DNA from: a virus
IMG/VR virus record: IMGVR_UViG_3300005910_000004
Location: 1-64,000 of that record
Direction: 5' to 3' (one strand)
DNA length: 64,000 nucleotides
Notes under the pieces: generated by a model
Told to the model about the DNA's origin: nothing
Databases searched by the model: none
What the model saw: only the letters and a program-made list of their open reading frames with translations
Translations under genes and position numbers: made by a program
Shown here: positions 16,799 to 27,496 of the stretch, piece after piece
How the letters are laid out: each line of letters begins with the position of its first letter
Numbering within the stretch: position 1 is the first letter of the stretch

Positions 16799-18783
16799 AA
16801 AATTTTATTTGTAATATCTGCGGGATAGAAGTATCTCGCAGAAAATCCTTCCAATATAAGGATGGTAGAGCATGTAAGATCCATCAGGAAGCTAATCAGG
16901 CTAATACGTTGAAGCATGAACATGATATGCTTGAATTGAAGAAGAGAATGGCTAAAAAGAAACGAATTGGTGAATCTACTACTACTCCTCCAGTACCTCG
17001 TTGTTGGGGTTGTCAGGTTGCTGGTACTACCTTACAGGATGTATATGCTCAGATGATTATTTCACTCAAGAAGATTGAATTGAAAACTGCTGAGTCTGAT
17101 GAGAAGATTAATTTCTTTGATCAAATGAATCTTGCCAGAGAAGATGCTGTTCGAGATAATCCTATATTGGTTCCATATCCTCTTGAAAAGGAGGATATCA
17201 AACGGATGTGTAAGATCACAGGTGCTAGCTGGTTCCTAGTCGATCACACACATATTGCCCTTCTATGTAACGAGTGTGCTAAGAAGGCCAATCTAAAGCA
17301 TAAGCCGAGAGAGATCACTCCAGATCAATTGACTCATTGGTCAGTAGTTGCTGGTATGATGGAACCGGCAGTTAAAAAATGGCGGAAGATCAACTTAAAG
17401 ATGAAAGGATTCATGATGAAACTACCTGATTTAGTAATGAGCATTTGCAATATCATTCGTGGTTCTGGTGGATTGACTTATGTTGTCGGTGGTGCTGTGA
17501 GAGATAGCATCATCGGAGCCGAGTTCAAGGATATTGATCTTGAGATTTACAATCTCGATATTGATAGTATCATTGATACCTTGGTAAAAAACGGATTTGA
17601 TATTGATATCGTTGGAAAATCCTTTGGTGTTATTAAGGTCAAACATCATGATATTGATATTTCAATCCCACGACGAGATTCTAAAACTGGGGATGGTCAT
17701 AAAGGTTTTACTATTGAAGGTGATCCATCAATGACCCCTGGAGAAGCTGCATCTCGCCGAGATTTCACAATTAATTCAATGGCATATGATCCGATCAATG
17801 ATATTATCATTGATCCCTTTGATGGGCTTCGTGATCTCCATGCTAAAATTTTACGGCATACATCAAGTGCATTTTCAGAGGATCCTTTACGGGTACTTCG
17901 GGGAATGCAGTTTGTTGCTAGATTTGATTTGGATGTTGATTCATTAACCTTGGAGTTATGTAAAGGGTTGTGTCAATTTGATCTGTCTCGAGAACGCATT
18001 TTAGAAGAATGGAAAAAATTGATCACAAAAGGAATCTATATATCAAAAGCTTTAAAGTTTTTGGTTGATACTGGATGGATTGATTATTATCCAGAACTTC
18101 GTGATTTGATTGGAGTGGAACAAGATTCTGAATGGCATCCTGAAGGTGATGTTTTTATCCATACAGGACTTTGTATGGACGCTTTCGCATCTCTCAGAGG
18201 TATGGAAGATGTTGAAGATCAGATTATATGTGGGTTCGCTGTGTTATGTCATGACTTTGGTAAGCCAGCAACGACTGAATTCATTGATGGTCAAATCAGA
18301 TCAAGACGGCATGAATATGCAGGAAAAGAACCTACTCGCTCATTCATGTCCCGATTGATGGGTTCTAGTAATCAGAAGAAACCAAATTTCATTATTGAAA
18401 GTGTAGTTTCATTGGTTACTAATCATATGGCACCGACAACATTTGCTGCTACAGGGGCTTCCAAATCTGCTATTCGAAGATTGGCAAATAGAGTTGGGAG
18501 AATCGATTGGTTAACTTGGGTTTCAACTTGTGATAAGATGGGTCGAGGACCAGTTGAATCTCATTTTGATTACGCTGAGGATTGGTTGAGAAAACAAGCT
18601 CGAGAATTAGAAGTTTATGATTCAAGACCTAAACGGATCGTTTTCGGCAGGCATTTAATTGATATGGGATTGATTCCAAATAAGACATTTGGGTCCATTC
18701 TACAGAAAATCTATGATGCTCAGATGGATGGGAAGTTTAAAACAGCAGACCAAGGTATCGATTGGTACCAAAAAAATAAGTAA
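16795..18783 (+). CDS. cca: CCA-adding tRNA nucleotidyltransferase with N-terminal zinc-finger extension and HD domain
   Basis: 662 residues from ATG 16795. After an extra ~215-residue N-terminal region with Cys pairs (CNIC, CWGC, CNEC), the class II polymerase head follows: YVVGGAVRD near 230 and DIDLEIY, giving the two metal-binding Asp. Then come SRRDFTINSMAYD and DPFDG, EDPLRVLRGMQFVARF, and an HD phosphohydrolase motif HDFGKP. It adds or repairs CCA ends of tRNA. Most tRNA genes here do encode CCA, but tRNA-Gln at 41.6 kb seems not to, so the enzyme would matter for that gene and for repair. The long N-terminus is unusual and may target RNA or another protein. Confidence 0.88.
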   Translation: MKNFICNICGIEVSRRKSFQYKDGRACKIHQEANQANTLKHEHDMLELKKRMAKKKRIGESTTTPPVPRCWGCQVAGTTLQDVYAQMIISLKKIELKTAESDEKINFFDQMNLAREDAVRDNPILVPYPLEKEDIKRMCKITGASWFLVDHTHIALLCNECAKKANLKHKPREITPDQLTHWSVVAGMMEPAVKKWRKINLKMKGFMMKLPDLVMSICNIIRGSGGLTYVVGGAVRDSIIGAEFKDIDLEIYNLDIDSIIDTLVKNGFDIDIVGKSFGVIKVKHHDIDISIPRRDSKTGDGHKGFTIEGDPSMTPGEAASRRDFTINSMAYDPINDIIIDPFDGLRDLHAKILRHTSSAFSEDPLRVLRGMQFVARFDLDVDSLTLELCKGLCQFDLSRERILEEWKKLITKGIYISKALKFLVDTGWIDYYPELRDLIGVEQDSEWHPEGDVFIHTGLCMDAFASLRGMEDVEDQIICGFAVLCHDFGKPATTEFIDGQIRSRRHEYAGKEPTRSFMSRLMGSSNQKKPNFIIESVVSLVTNHMAPTTFAATGASKSAIRRLANRVGRIDWLTWVSTCDKMGRGPVESHFDYAEDWLRKQARELEVYDSRPKRIVFGRHLIDMGLIPNKTFGSILQKIYDAQMDGKFKTADQGIDWYQKNK

Positions 18784-18860
18784 TCTTAGAACTGGGATTG
18801 CATGGTGTTATTATTCATCTACTAGATAAAACTAAACCATGTATATATTATCCTTAAAGA

Positions 18861-18879
18861 AAGGGCTTCGGCTTTTTTT
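18861..18879 (+). terminator. Terminator with UUCG tetraloop
   Basis: AAAGGGC-TTCG-GCTTTTT, a short stem with G-U pairs and a very stable C(UUCG)G loop, followed by a T run. It separates the CCA gene from the RNA polymerase unit. Confidence 0.75.
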
Positions 18880-18935
18880 GGTTAGCTAAAAGTATCCTTT
18901 ATAATAAATCCGAACAAATAGTAAAAGGATTATTA

Positions 18936-19334
18936 ATGGATACTGACAAAATTTTTACTAGAGTTATTCTTTTTGAGAATTCTGTTTTTGCTGCATCTAG
19001 TGCTGCAAAAGAGATGTTAAAGAAATGCTCTGATAAATGCAGGAAGAGTATTAAAAATGGTCCTGATTATAATTTTCAAGTGAAGGTATGTTCTAGTACC
19101 TGTAGAATGAGAGGTTATACACAGATCATTTCTACATTAAATAAATTAAAGAATGGTTCCGTATCTAAAGGATCATTAAATAAAAAGATAAAATATTTTT
19201 CTATACAATTACAAAAAGAGCGAATGAAATACAAACAATATAGAGAGCAACTGAAGAAGAGACAGACTAAAATTCCTGTTAGTCAATCTTTGAAACCATC
19301 ACCAGAACGATGGGATCCCAAAAAGCTCAACTAG
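18936..19334 (+). CDS. Unknown basic protein upstream of rpoC
   Basis: 132 residues, AAAAGGA upstream. Not recognised. Two Cys pairs (KCSDKC ~31-36 and CSSTC ~53-57) and a Lys-rich helical C-terminal half (KKIKYFSIQLQKERMKYKQY). It precedes the polymerase genes with no terminator between, so it may be a polymerase-associated or structural protein. Confidence 0.5.
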   Translation: MDTDKIFTRVILFENSVFAASSAAKEMLKKCSDKCRKSIKNGPDYNFQVKVCSSTCRMRGYTQIISTLNKLKNGSVSKGSLNKKIKYFSIQLQKERMKYKQYREQLKKRQTKIPVSQSLKPSPERWDPKKLN

Positions 19335-19345
19335 GAGATTTTTTC

Positions 19346-22300
19346 ATGAACCAAATATATCTGTCAGATATTAAAAAAATAACACAATTGATGGACCCAG
19401 TGACCACTCCGGATTATGTTGTTGGCAAAGGTGTAGTATTACATCCTGAAGGTTTATTTTCTGAAAAGATCTTTGGTGCAAAGGATTCCCCTGAACGACG
19501 AAAGACTTTATCATATATTGAATTACATTGTAAAATTATTCATCCAGCATTAGTTAAGCCAATATGGACATTAAATAGAAAAATTATTGAAGCAATTGAA
19601 AGAAAGCAGGCATTTCGATTTGATGATAAAGGAACTTTAATTGCTGATCCTGAAGGTGATATTAATGGGATAACTTCTGTTGTGAAAAATTTTGAGAAAA
19701 TGATTTCAAGGGAAGAAACTGATCAGAAGAGAATTGATGTTAAAAATATGATTATGAATTATTTGAAACATGATATGGTTTTCGTTGATAAGTGCATAGT
19801 TATACCAGCATCATCAAGAGATGCAGAAATTGATGAAATTTCTGGTGGTATGAGAGTTAAACCAATTAATGATTATTATGTTAAAATATTAAGACAGTCC
19901 ATTCAATTGGAATCTATTTCTTTAACGGAAGGTCCGATGTATGATATTCTTGCATCTAAGATGCATGAGTTGGTTAGTGATTTATACAATTATATCATTC
20001 AGAAGATTTCAAAGAAACAGGGTATTGTTCGTCAAAATATATTAGGAAAGAGAATTGATTTTAGTGGTGGGGCTGTCATTACTGGTGCAGCTACAGAGAT
20101 TAAGATTGATGAAATCGGTATCCCTTTTATGATGTTAGTTAAACTATTTGAACCATTTATCATTTATGATATTCATAATAGTGGGAATATTGATCAGAAG
20201 AAATTTGCTGAACTTCTATTAGATTTTAATGGACAAACATTTAGTATCCCATCTACTCGTCGTTTAATGTCTAGTATTAATAAAAAATTTAAGCTCCCAG
20301 ATGAATTAGAAACAATGGTAAAAGCTTCTGTGAATCGAGCAATTGCTGGTAAGGTTGTATTAGCTAAACGTGATCCAGCACTCCATGCAGAGTCTGTTCA
20401 GGGGTTCAAACCGGTAATGGTTGATGGTAATACTATCAAATTAAATATTTTAAAATGTGGAGCTTATAATGCAGATTTTGATGGAGATAGAATGGCCATT
20501 TATGTGCCTATAACAAAAGAATCTATCCAAGAAACTAAAGATAAAATGATAAATTCTGAATCTAAGGATGCAATGGGGACTATCAGTGATGACTTTTCAA
20601 AAGATATGGTTATCGGATTATATGCTCTCACTCAGGATAGTAAATCAGAACGAGCTCCAATAGTCATTAGGGATGATAGGCAATTAACAGAAATGTCTCC
20701 TATTGATATAATAAAATATGATGGTAAGGTCACAACAGTTGGTCGTGTGATGTTTAATAAGGTATTACCTTCTAAAAAATATCATACTAATGTACCAACA
20801 GGAAAAAAAGAAATCAATAAATTAGCAGCTTTAATATATAATGACTATAAACATGAAGATGGGAATCCAACATATGTAAAATTCTGTCATGAGTCTGTTA
20901 AATTGGGTATGAAATATTATACTATTATGGCACCAAGTTTTAGTCTTTCTGATTTTGAGATTCCTGCTCATATAATGAAAATGAAAGATGAGTTAGATAC
21001 TGCTAAAGATCCTGTAGAAGCTAGTCTCATAACAGATAGAATGACCGATGCATTACAAAAGCATGTTGAGGAAAATGGCACTAATATTGGTATTATAGGT
21101 AAGGCTGGAGGATTGAAGAATGGTTATAAACAATCAAGACAGATCTTAGTTGCGAAAGGATTGCTTGTAGATCCAAATGGTGGTATTCGTGTTATAAAAA
21201 ATAGTTATAGTGATGGATTTGAGAGCGATGAATATTTTGAAAGTGGTTATGGTTCGAGAAAAGGTATTATTGATAGGGTATTGAATACTTCGGATACTGG
21301 GTATCTATCACGACAATTGGTATCGGCACTTCAACGAGTTGAAGCCGATCCACGAATTAAAGATTGTAGAACTAAGAGGTTTGTTACGATAAAAGTTGAT
21401 GCAGATATTGCCAGTCGATTAGAAGGTCGATATATCGTTGATGATGAGAGGAAAATTGTCCCTTTCAACAAATCACAGCATATGAACAAAGTGGTTCATC
21501 TGAGATCCCCCATGTATTGTACTACTCCATCACTATGTCGTACTTGTTATGGGGATATGATGATGCGTAACAAAACAAAGTATGTTGGGATTCTAGCAGG
21601 GGAAATATGCGGTGAAAGATTGACTCAGACGATTATGATGACATTCCATACTGGTGGTAGTGTATCTATTAAGACAATGGATATCATGTCTGAGATCTCT
21701 AGAATGTTAGATTCATCACATAAGAGATTATTAGAAAGACATTTCAAACAGACCACATCAGAACTCCATGCTTTAAGTGATGGTTCCATTTATATTTCAA
21801 TGGCTGACTATTTAGATTCTAAAAAGGATATTGAATTAACAAAAACCAGTCTTAATTTAAATTATGGTTATTTTAATTTGAACTATGCTGATACTGTCAC
21901 AAGTGTGACCTTAGATAATAAAATTGAAATTGATTTAACTGATAAGCAAATAAAACAAGATGCTAAGGCTATTATTATTACTTATAAGAAGGGATCGATA
22001 GTATTAAATACTGTACCAACAAATGATGCTTTCTCAGAACAGGTTAAGATCATTGAATCTTTATTTTCTGGTCGAACTCCTTACAAAAACGCTGATCATT
22101 TTCTTATGAAAATTTATGATCAATATTTGACATTGAATACTAATACTGATATGATTCATTTAGAAGTTCTAGCATCCAATCTCCTTAGAGATAAGGGGAA
22201 TCCTGCATATCCTGCAAGATTGAATCCGAATTATGATCCAGTTGTAAGAGGCCCAAAGGCTATTCCGAAATTGGAATCTTGGCTTCAAGCATTGGCATTT

Positions 22301-22393
22301 GAGGATCCGAAAGCTTCCATTACTACTGGATTGATATATGATAGACCCACTGACGAATCTCTTTTAGAGAAACTTGTAACCGGAAATTTTTAG
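19346..22393 (+). CDS. rpoC: DNA-directed RNA polymerase beta' subunit, phage type
   Basis: 1015 residues from ATG 19346 (TAGGAGA upstream). Bacterial hallmarks are present in order: GLFSEKIFGA near the N-terminus, the DFSGGAVITG region, the catalytic metal-binding NADFDGD at 375-381, the CTTPSLCRTCYG zinc site and GERLTQTIMMTFHTGG of the trigger-loop/bridge region. It is far shorter than bacterial beta' (~1400) and lacks the N-terminal zinc ribbon Cys cluster. Unlike phiKZ-type phages the subunit is not split. It stands before rpoB, the reverse of the bacterial order. No alpha, omega or sigma subunit was recognised in the window. Confidence 0.92.
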   Translation: MNQIYLSDIKKITQLMDPVTTPDYVVGKGVVLHPEGLFSEKIFGAKDSPERRKTLSYIELHCKIIHPALVKPIWTLNRKIIEAIERKQAFRFDDKGTLIADPEGDINGITSVVKNFEKMISREETDQKRIDVKNMIMNYLKHDMVFVDKCIVIPASSRDAEIDEISGGMRVKPINDYYVKILRQSIQLESISLTEGPMYDILASKMHELVSDLYNYIIQKISKKQGIVRQNILGKRIDFSGGAVITGAATEIKIDEIGIPFMMLVKLFEPFIIYDIHNSGNIDQKKFAELLLDFNGQTFSIPSTRRLMSSINKKFKLPDELETMVKASVNRAIAGKVVLAKRDPALHAESVQGFKPVMVDGNTIKLNILKCGAYNADFDGDRMAIYVPITKESIQETKDKMINSESKDAMGTISDDFSKDMVIGLYALTQDSKSERAPIVIRDDRQLTEMSPIDIIKYDGKVTTVGRVMFNKVLPSKKYHTNVPTGKKEINKLAALIYNDYKHEDGNPTYVKFCHESVKLGMKYYTIMAPSFSLSDFEIPAHIMKMKDELDTAKDPVEASLITDRMTDALQKHVEENGTNIGIIGKAGGLKNGYKQSRQILVAKGLLVDPNGGIRVIKNSYSDGFESDEYFESGYGSRKGIIDRVLNTSDTGYLSRQLVSALQRVEADPRIKDCRTKRFVTIKVDADIASRLEGRYIVDDERKIVPFNKSQHMNKVVHLRSPMYCTTPSLCRTCYGDMMMRNKTKYVGILAGEICGERLTQTIMMTFHTGGSVSIKTMDIMSEISRMLDSSHKRLLERHFKQTTSELHALSDGSIYISMADYLDSKKDIELTKTSLNLNYGYFNLNYADTVTSVTLDNKIEIDLTDKQIKQDAKAIIITYKKGSIVLNTVPTNDAFSEQVKIIESLFSGRTPYKNADHFLMKIYDQYLTLNTNTDMIHLEVLASNLLRDKGNPAYPARLNPNYDPVVRGPKAIPKLESWLQALAFEDPKASITTGLIYDRPTDESLLEKLVTGNF

Positions 22394-22402
22394 AGGTAAT
22401 TA

Positions 22403-25400
22403 ATGATTGATATAAAGAAACTTAAACTATTCCCCTTCACTACTAAGGATGTGGCATACACTACTTCTGATCAGGGTAAGAATTATAATTTGATTTTTTA
22501 TCCGGAAAATACGAGTTTTTCCAATGCTTTTTCTAAATTAAGAATACGAAGACAATTTGTTAGATTTGGTACAGTTATACCAGCACAAATTCCACGTCTA
22601 GTCGTGAATGCTAATTCTTTATCTTCAATAGTTTCAAATGGGTTGCGTCCAGTTCGGGTGAATAAACCATATATCAAAAATATGTTTGTTGATACTTCAT
22701 TGTATTTAGATATGGTCGATGCTAAATATAAGAAACAATCATATCGCCGACCTATTGTTGCATCTAAGATTAAATCCTATCTAACCTCTACAAAATCAGT
22801 ATATTCTGATCGGGATAATATTCTTATGTATTATGTTGATTTAGATAAACCGATGCCAGAAAATATTTTCGAGAAACGAGCATATATATTATATAGTATG
22901 TTTAGATCTAAAGAAAAAGTTCCTTTTGATTATGTAATGATGGCAGTTAATACCAATGGGGTTATTAAATATTCATTATTAAAGACTCCTACTTCACAGA
23001 TTGCCATTGGTCGATTGTTAAGTCTATTAAAACAGATAAAGACTCGCCCGGTAGATGATGCAATTAATCAAGAAAATGAAGAAATAGAACAGGTGTCTGA
23101 TAGGATTGAAGCTCTTACTAAAACAGAAAAGGATCATAATATTGCAATTGCTGTTAGACAATATATTATGAAGCTTCCTTTTAAAAAGAGATCATCTATT
23201 ATCAATTCTAGTAATCTAAATCCTGAATCTGCAAAAAGATTAGTTGTTAAAGCATCAGTTTATGGGATGACAAAAGATTTAAAGAAGGCAGAGAGAATAT
23301 CAAAGAATATCACGAGTCAGAAATTAGATAGTGCTATAAAAAAGATTAAAAGAGATATAGCTCCTACTATTTTGAAAACAGATTCTTATAGAAATGAATC
23401 TAGAGATCCAGTGTATAAGAAAACGAATATAAATTCAATTAATGAAAATAAAAATCCTAGTGCTGTGATGAGTAAACGTCATGTTGATTTCTCTGAATCA
23501 TTTGAATCTGATTTGCTGAAATCATTCAGTATTCTAAAACGAAAAGATAAATTTCCATTAACAATCTCATCATTCAAAAAGGCATCTGTTCCCGTAGATC
23601 CTGGTGACCTAGAACCAACTAAAATGATCAGATATTCTATAACATTACAAGATGATAATAAGCAAAGTCATGAGGTTGAAATTGACATTCCTGAGATACA
23701 ACCAGATGGAACATTCTTAGTTAATGGTAATAAGAAATATCTTGTTTATCAATCAGTTGTTGATCCGATCTTTTTCTTTAAACCTGGTCAGGCAAAACTA
23801 CAAACCATGTATGCTCCAGTGGCTACGCATTGGAAGGAAACTAAACATAAATCTTATTTTCAATCTCAGATAGGGGGATATTGGTTACCTACTGGATTAC
23901 TATTATCTTATTTTATGGGATTTTCAGAAATGTGTAATTTATTTGGTATGAAACATAATATTCAATTATCTAAGCCAATAGATCATAAGAATTATGTTGA
24001 ATTAGCTGATGGAAAATATTTAGTATTTGAATGGGATGGTGATAAGAAAGAAAATCTAATATTAATTAATTCTTTCAAAGAGATTAATGGTGATTTAACT
24101 AGTGAAGTATTGACTGATAAGAAAAACTTTAAAGATTTGATTATTAAACAGACCGAAAATAGAAATAGTATTTTCCGGATTGATTCGGTATTAGAAAATA
24201 TAATGGAACCTATATCTGTAGAAGTTTTGAAGACAAAGATGCAACCAATTACTTTTGATGGATGTATGATTTATATATGTAAAGGACTTGTTGCTGGTCG
24301 GGTTGATGATCGTAATGATATATCAAAACAAAGAATCAGAAGTGCTGAAATTTTCAATTATCAGATTCAAAAACAGATTTTGAAATCATATAACGTATAT
24401 CTATCTCAGCGTGAGCATGGTGATGATGATTCCGAATTTTATTGTGATACTCGTGAGTTAGTTAAAAATATTGTGAATGATAAATTGGTTCAAAGTATTG
24501 AAAATATTAATCCATTTGAAGAACTATCTAGTTTGACTAAAGTATCCCCTGTTGGACCTGGTGGATTAGCAGATAAAAAGGCAATGACTAAACCATCTAG
24601 AAGTCTACATAATTCATATTATGGTAATTATGATCCAATGGATACACCAGAGAATGATTCAGTTGGTATCATAAATCAATTGACTGTTGATGCTGCCATT
24701 GGAAATATTCGAGGGTCATTTGGGGAGTTTGAAAAGACAACTGCTGCAAAGGCTTCTATATTAAGTACTAGTGCTAGTATTGTACCTTATATTGGTTCAT
24801 GTGATGGATGTCGTGTAATGTTTGGGGCATCTCAGACTCGACAATCTGTTCCGATTATGGGAAATCAACCTCCTATTGCTCAGACTGGTTTTGAAACTAT
24901 CTTAACTACCAATTTAAGTGATTCATATATTAGAAAAAGTCCAGTTGATGGTATAGTTGTTCGAATGAGTGAGAATGCTATTTATGTTAGAGATGTTAAG
25001 AATAAGGTTCATATAATTCCATTGAATACTGAAAAATTAAAATCAGCTCAGGGTAAAAGTTCATTGAATTATTTTCATCCGGTTATTAAAGAGGGCGAGA
25101 AGGTTAAAGAAGGTCAGATATTGGCTGAAGGTAAACATATTAAGAATGGTATTATTTCTGTTGGTCGGAATTTGTTAGCTGCCGTAATGGGATGGAAAGG
25201 ATATTCATTTGAAGATGGATATATTATTTCGGAATCTGTTGCTAATAAATATTTTGTATCACCAGTATATGAAGAGATAACAATTAATATAGATGCGACA
25301 TCTACAATTAAAATGATTGCTGAAGAAGGAGCTGATACTAAAAATGGAGAACCTTTAATTATTAGATCATCTAAAGAGGTTGAAGAATTATTGGAAGTTG

Positions 25401-26512
25401 AAGAAGATGAGTTAGTAGATGGTCAGTTTGTAAAACCATCACCTGGTGGTAAGATTATAGCTATTGAAATATATCCGAATATATCATTGAAGAAATTTCC
25501 AGTACTAATTCCTCAATTCAATAAATTTAAGAAAAGATATGTTGAAATGAAAGGTGAATTCCCGAAGAAGTTCTTGGTGAATGATGCTGGATCTAAAAAA
25601 CCATTTCCGGGTATTCGTATTGTATTTAAAATTGAGAGAATGGATAGATGTCAAGTTGGTGATAAAATCACAAATAACCATGGTGGTAAAGGTGTTTTGA
25701 CTCTTATTGAAAAAGATGAGAATATGCCAATAACTCCGTGGGGTGAGAGAATAGAAGTGATTATTAATGCAATTGCGATCATTAATCGTATGAACCCTAG
25801 TACTTTGTTTGAATTGTATACTGGGTTAATAGGGAAGTTTCTTGCTAAAAGAGTTATTGCATATGGTTATAAAAAGAATGATAAGGCATTGAAATTGTTA
25901 GAATCCGTTTATAAACAAATGGATAATACTGAAGATAAAAAATTATCTGAAAATATTGTCAAATCATATAAGTCTTTATCAGATAACCAATATACTCAAT
26001 ATGTGAAAGATATTAAAGAGAGAGGATTTCTTCCAATATATGTTCCTCCATTTCAAGCCCCAACTAAAGATATGATTAAAAAAGCTCTTAAATTGGTTGG
26101 AGCTAAAGATAAATATGTATTAAAATTACCAGAATATGGAACAGTAACACAAAATCCAGTAACTGTTGGGTGGTTATATTATAAAAAGTTAGAACAGCAA
26201 TCCGAGTATAAAGTTTCTTCTAGGTCTATATCTAAGTATTCAGAGAGTACTGGTCAACCTGTTGCTGGAGCTAAAAATGGCGGTGGACAGCGTTTAGGTG
26301 AGATGGACACTTGGGCAGTTGCTGCACATGGCGCTGAATCGTTATTAAGAGAATTACTCGGGCCCCTATCAGATGATACATCTACTAAAGAAGAAATTAT
26401 ATTTGATGTTATTCAGAATGGAGAAGCTGCATATAGAGAACCGAAGGGTGGTAAAACCAAAGACCTTTTAAATATTTATATGGCTGGTATGATGTTGGAT
26501 GTGAAGGTATAA
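22403..26512 (+). CDS. rpoB: DNA-directed RNA polymerase beta subunit, phage type
   Basis: 1369 residues, 9 bp after rpoC with AGAGG as ribosome site. Recognisable core pieces: YDPMDTPENDSVGIINQL (fork region), FGASQTRQSVPI, GYSFEDGYIISES, CQVGDKITNNHGGKGV, MNPSTLFELYTG, and near the C-terminus GGQRLGEMDTWAVAAHGAE. The N-terminal ~380 residues match no bacterial lobe by eye and are Lys-rich and helical. Together with RpoC this supplies the catalytic centre of a phage-encoded multisubunit polymerase. An endonuclease gene starts 2 bases after its stop codon. Confidence 0.92.
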   Translation: MIDIKKLKLFPFTTKDVAYTTSDQGKNYNLIFYPENTSFSNAFSKLRIRRQFVRFGTVIPAQIPRLVVNANSLSSIVSNGLRPVRVNKPYIKNMFVDTSLYLDMVDAKYKKQSYRRPIVASKIKSYLTSTKSVYSDRDNILMYYVDLDKPMPENIFEKRAYILYSMFRSKEKVPFDYVMMAVNTNGVIKYSLLKTPTSQIAIGRLLSLLKQIKTRPVDDAINQENEEIEQVSDRIEALTKTEKDHNIAIAVRQYIMKLPFKKRSSIINSSNLNPESAKRLVVKASVYGMTKDLKKAERISKNITSQKLDSAIKKIKRDIAPTILKTDSYRNESRDPVYKKTNINSINENKNPSAVMSKRHVDFSESFESDLLKSFSILKRKDKFPLTISSFKKASVPVDPGDLEPTKMIRYSITLQDDNKQSHEVEIDIPEIQPDGTFLVNGNKKYLVYQSVVDPIFFFKPGQAKLQTMYAPVATHWKETKHKSYFQSQIGGYWLPTGLLLSYFMGFSEMCNLFGMKHNIQLSKPIDHKNYVELADGKYLVFEWDGDKKENLILINSFKEINGDLTSEVLTDKKNFKDLIIKQTENRNSIFRIDSVLENIMEPISVEVLKTKMQPITFDGCMIYICKGLVAGRVDDRNDISKQRIRSAEIFNYQIQKQILKSYNVYLSQREHGDDDSEFYCDTRELVKNIVNDKLVQSIENINPFEELSSLTKVSPVGPGGLADKKAMTKPSRSLHNSYYGNYDPMDTPENDSVGIINQLTVDAAIGNIRGSFGEFEKTTAAKASILSTSASIVPYIGSCDGCRVMFGASQTRQSVPIMGNQPPIAQTGFETILTTNLSDSYIRKSPVDGIVVRMSENAIYVRDVKNKVHIIPLNTEKLKSAQGKSSLNYFHPVIKEGEKVKEGQILAEGKHIKNGIISVGRNLLAAVMGWKGYSFEDGYIISESVANKYFVSPVYEEITINIDATSTIKMIAEEGADTKNGEPLIIRSSKEVEELLEVEEDELVDGQFVKPSPGGKIIAIEIYPNISLKKFPVLIPQFNKFKKRYVEMKGEFPKKFLVNDAGSKKPFPGIRIVFKIERMDRCQVGDKITNNHGGKGVLTLIEKDENMPITPWGERIEVIINAIAIINRMNPSTLFELYTGLIGKFLAKRVIAYGYKKNDKALKLLESVYKQMDNTEDKKLSENIVKSYKSLSDNQYTQYVKDIKERGFLPIYVPPFQAPTKDMIKKALKLVGAKDKYVLKLPEYGTVTQNPVTVGWLYYKKLEQQSEYKVSSRSISKYSESTGQPVAGAKNGGGQRLGEMDTWAVAAHGAESLLRELLGPLSDDTSTKEEIIFDVIQNGEAAYREPKGGKTKDLLNIYMAGMMLDVKV

Positions 26513-26514
26513 TT

Positions 26515-27483
26515 ATGAAATGTGAAATATGCGGAAAAGAGTGTAAAGGTCATTCATTGGGCAATCATATAAACAATAAGAATGATGAAGAACATGATAT
26601 TTCATTAAAAGAATATTATGATAAATATCTCAAAAAAGAAGGTGAAGATATATGTGGAGCATGTGGAAATCCAAATAAGTTTGTTAGTTTAACTAATGGT
26701 TATACTCAATCATGTTCTATGGCATGTATTAATCTAAATCCATCCACGATTAGAAAAAGAAAAGAAACTTTGATGAAAAATTATGGAGTGGATAATGCGT
26801 CTAAAAGTTCGGTGATTCAACAAAGGAAAATTTCTACTTATCGTGAAAGATATGGAGTAGATCATCATTATCAGACAAAGAATATACGGGATAAATATAA
26901 ACACACATGTTTAGAAAAATATGGTGTTGAAAATGTATCTCAATTGGATGAAGTGAAAGATAAAAAAGTTAATACCTTAATGAAAAACTATGGTGTGGAT
27001 CATCCTATGTTGATTCCTGGAATGATGGAACAAGTGAATAAAAAAAAGAGAAAAACTTGTTTGGAGAAATATGGTGTTGAAAATATATCTCAAACACTGG
27101 AATGTAGAGAGATATTTCGGAATAATATGATTGATTATTTAGAAGAATGTAAAACAAATGGTGAACCATTATCTCCTTATATTGGGAAGAATGAACCATC
27201 ATTCTTTAAATGGTTACAATTATATACTGATTATTTAATTATTCGACCAGATCGAATGTTTGGATTTTTTCCAGATGGTTATATTAAAGAATTGAGTTTA
27301 GTTATCGAGTTTGATGAACCATGGCATAAACATGATAAGCATAAAACCCATGATCATATAAAAGATCAAACTTACACAAAACATAATTTGAATATTTTTC
27401 GTGTTCCCCAACTAGAATGGGAAGAAAATCCCGAAATAATAAAGAATCGATTTTTATCATTAATAGAGAGTATTGAATTATGA
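26515..27483 (+). CDS. Free-standing homing endonuclease, Vsr/EDxHD-like
   Basis: 322 residues. N-terminal CEIC...H finger (first 20 residues), CGAC...C cluster (~45-65), repeats of YGVDNxSxS/YGVENVSQ (five or six), and the nuclease end with FFPDGY and IEFDEPWH, then VPQLEWEENPE. It begins immediately after rpoB, without its own spacing, and overlaps nothing else. This is the classic location of an intronless homing endonuclease next to a conserved gene. Confidence 0.75.
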   Translation: MKCEICGKECKGHSLGNHINNKNDEEHDISLKEYYDKYLKKEGEDICGACGNPNKFVSLTNGYTQSCSMACINLNPSTIRKRKETLMKNYGVDNASKSSVIQQRKISTYRERYGVDHHYQTKNIRDKYKHTCLEKYGVENVSQLDEVKDKKVNTLMKNYGVDHPMLIPGMMEQVNKKKRKTCLEKYGVENISQTLECREIFRNNMIDYLEECKTNGEPLSPYIGKNEPSFFKWLQLYTDYLIIRPDRMFGFFPDGYIKELSLVIEFDEPWHKHDKHKTHDHIKDQTYTKHNLNIFRVPQLEWEENPEIIKNRFLSLIESIEL

Positions 27484-27496
27484 GAGGTATAATATT

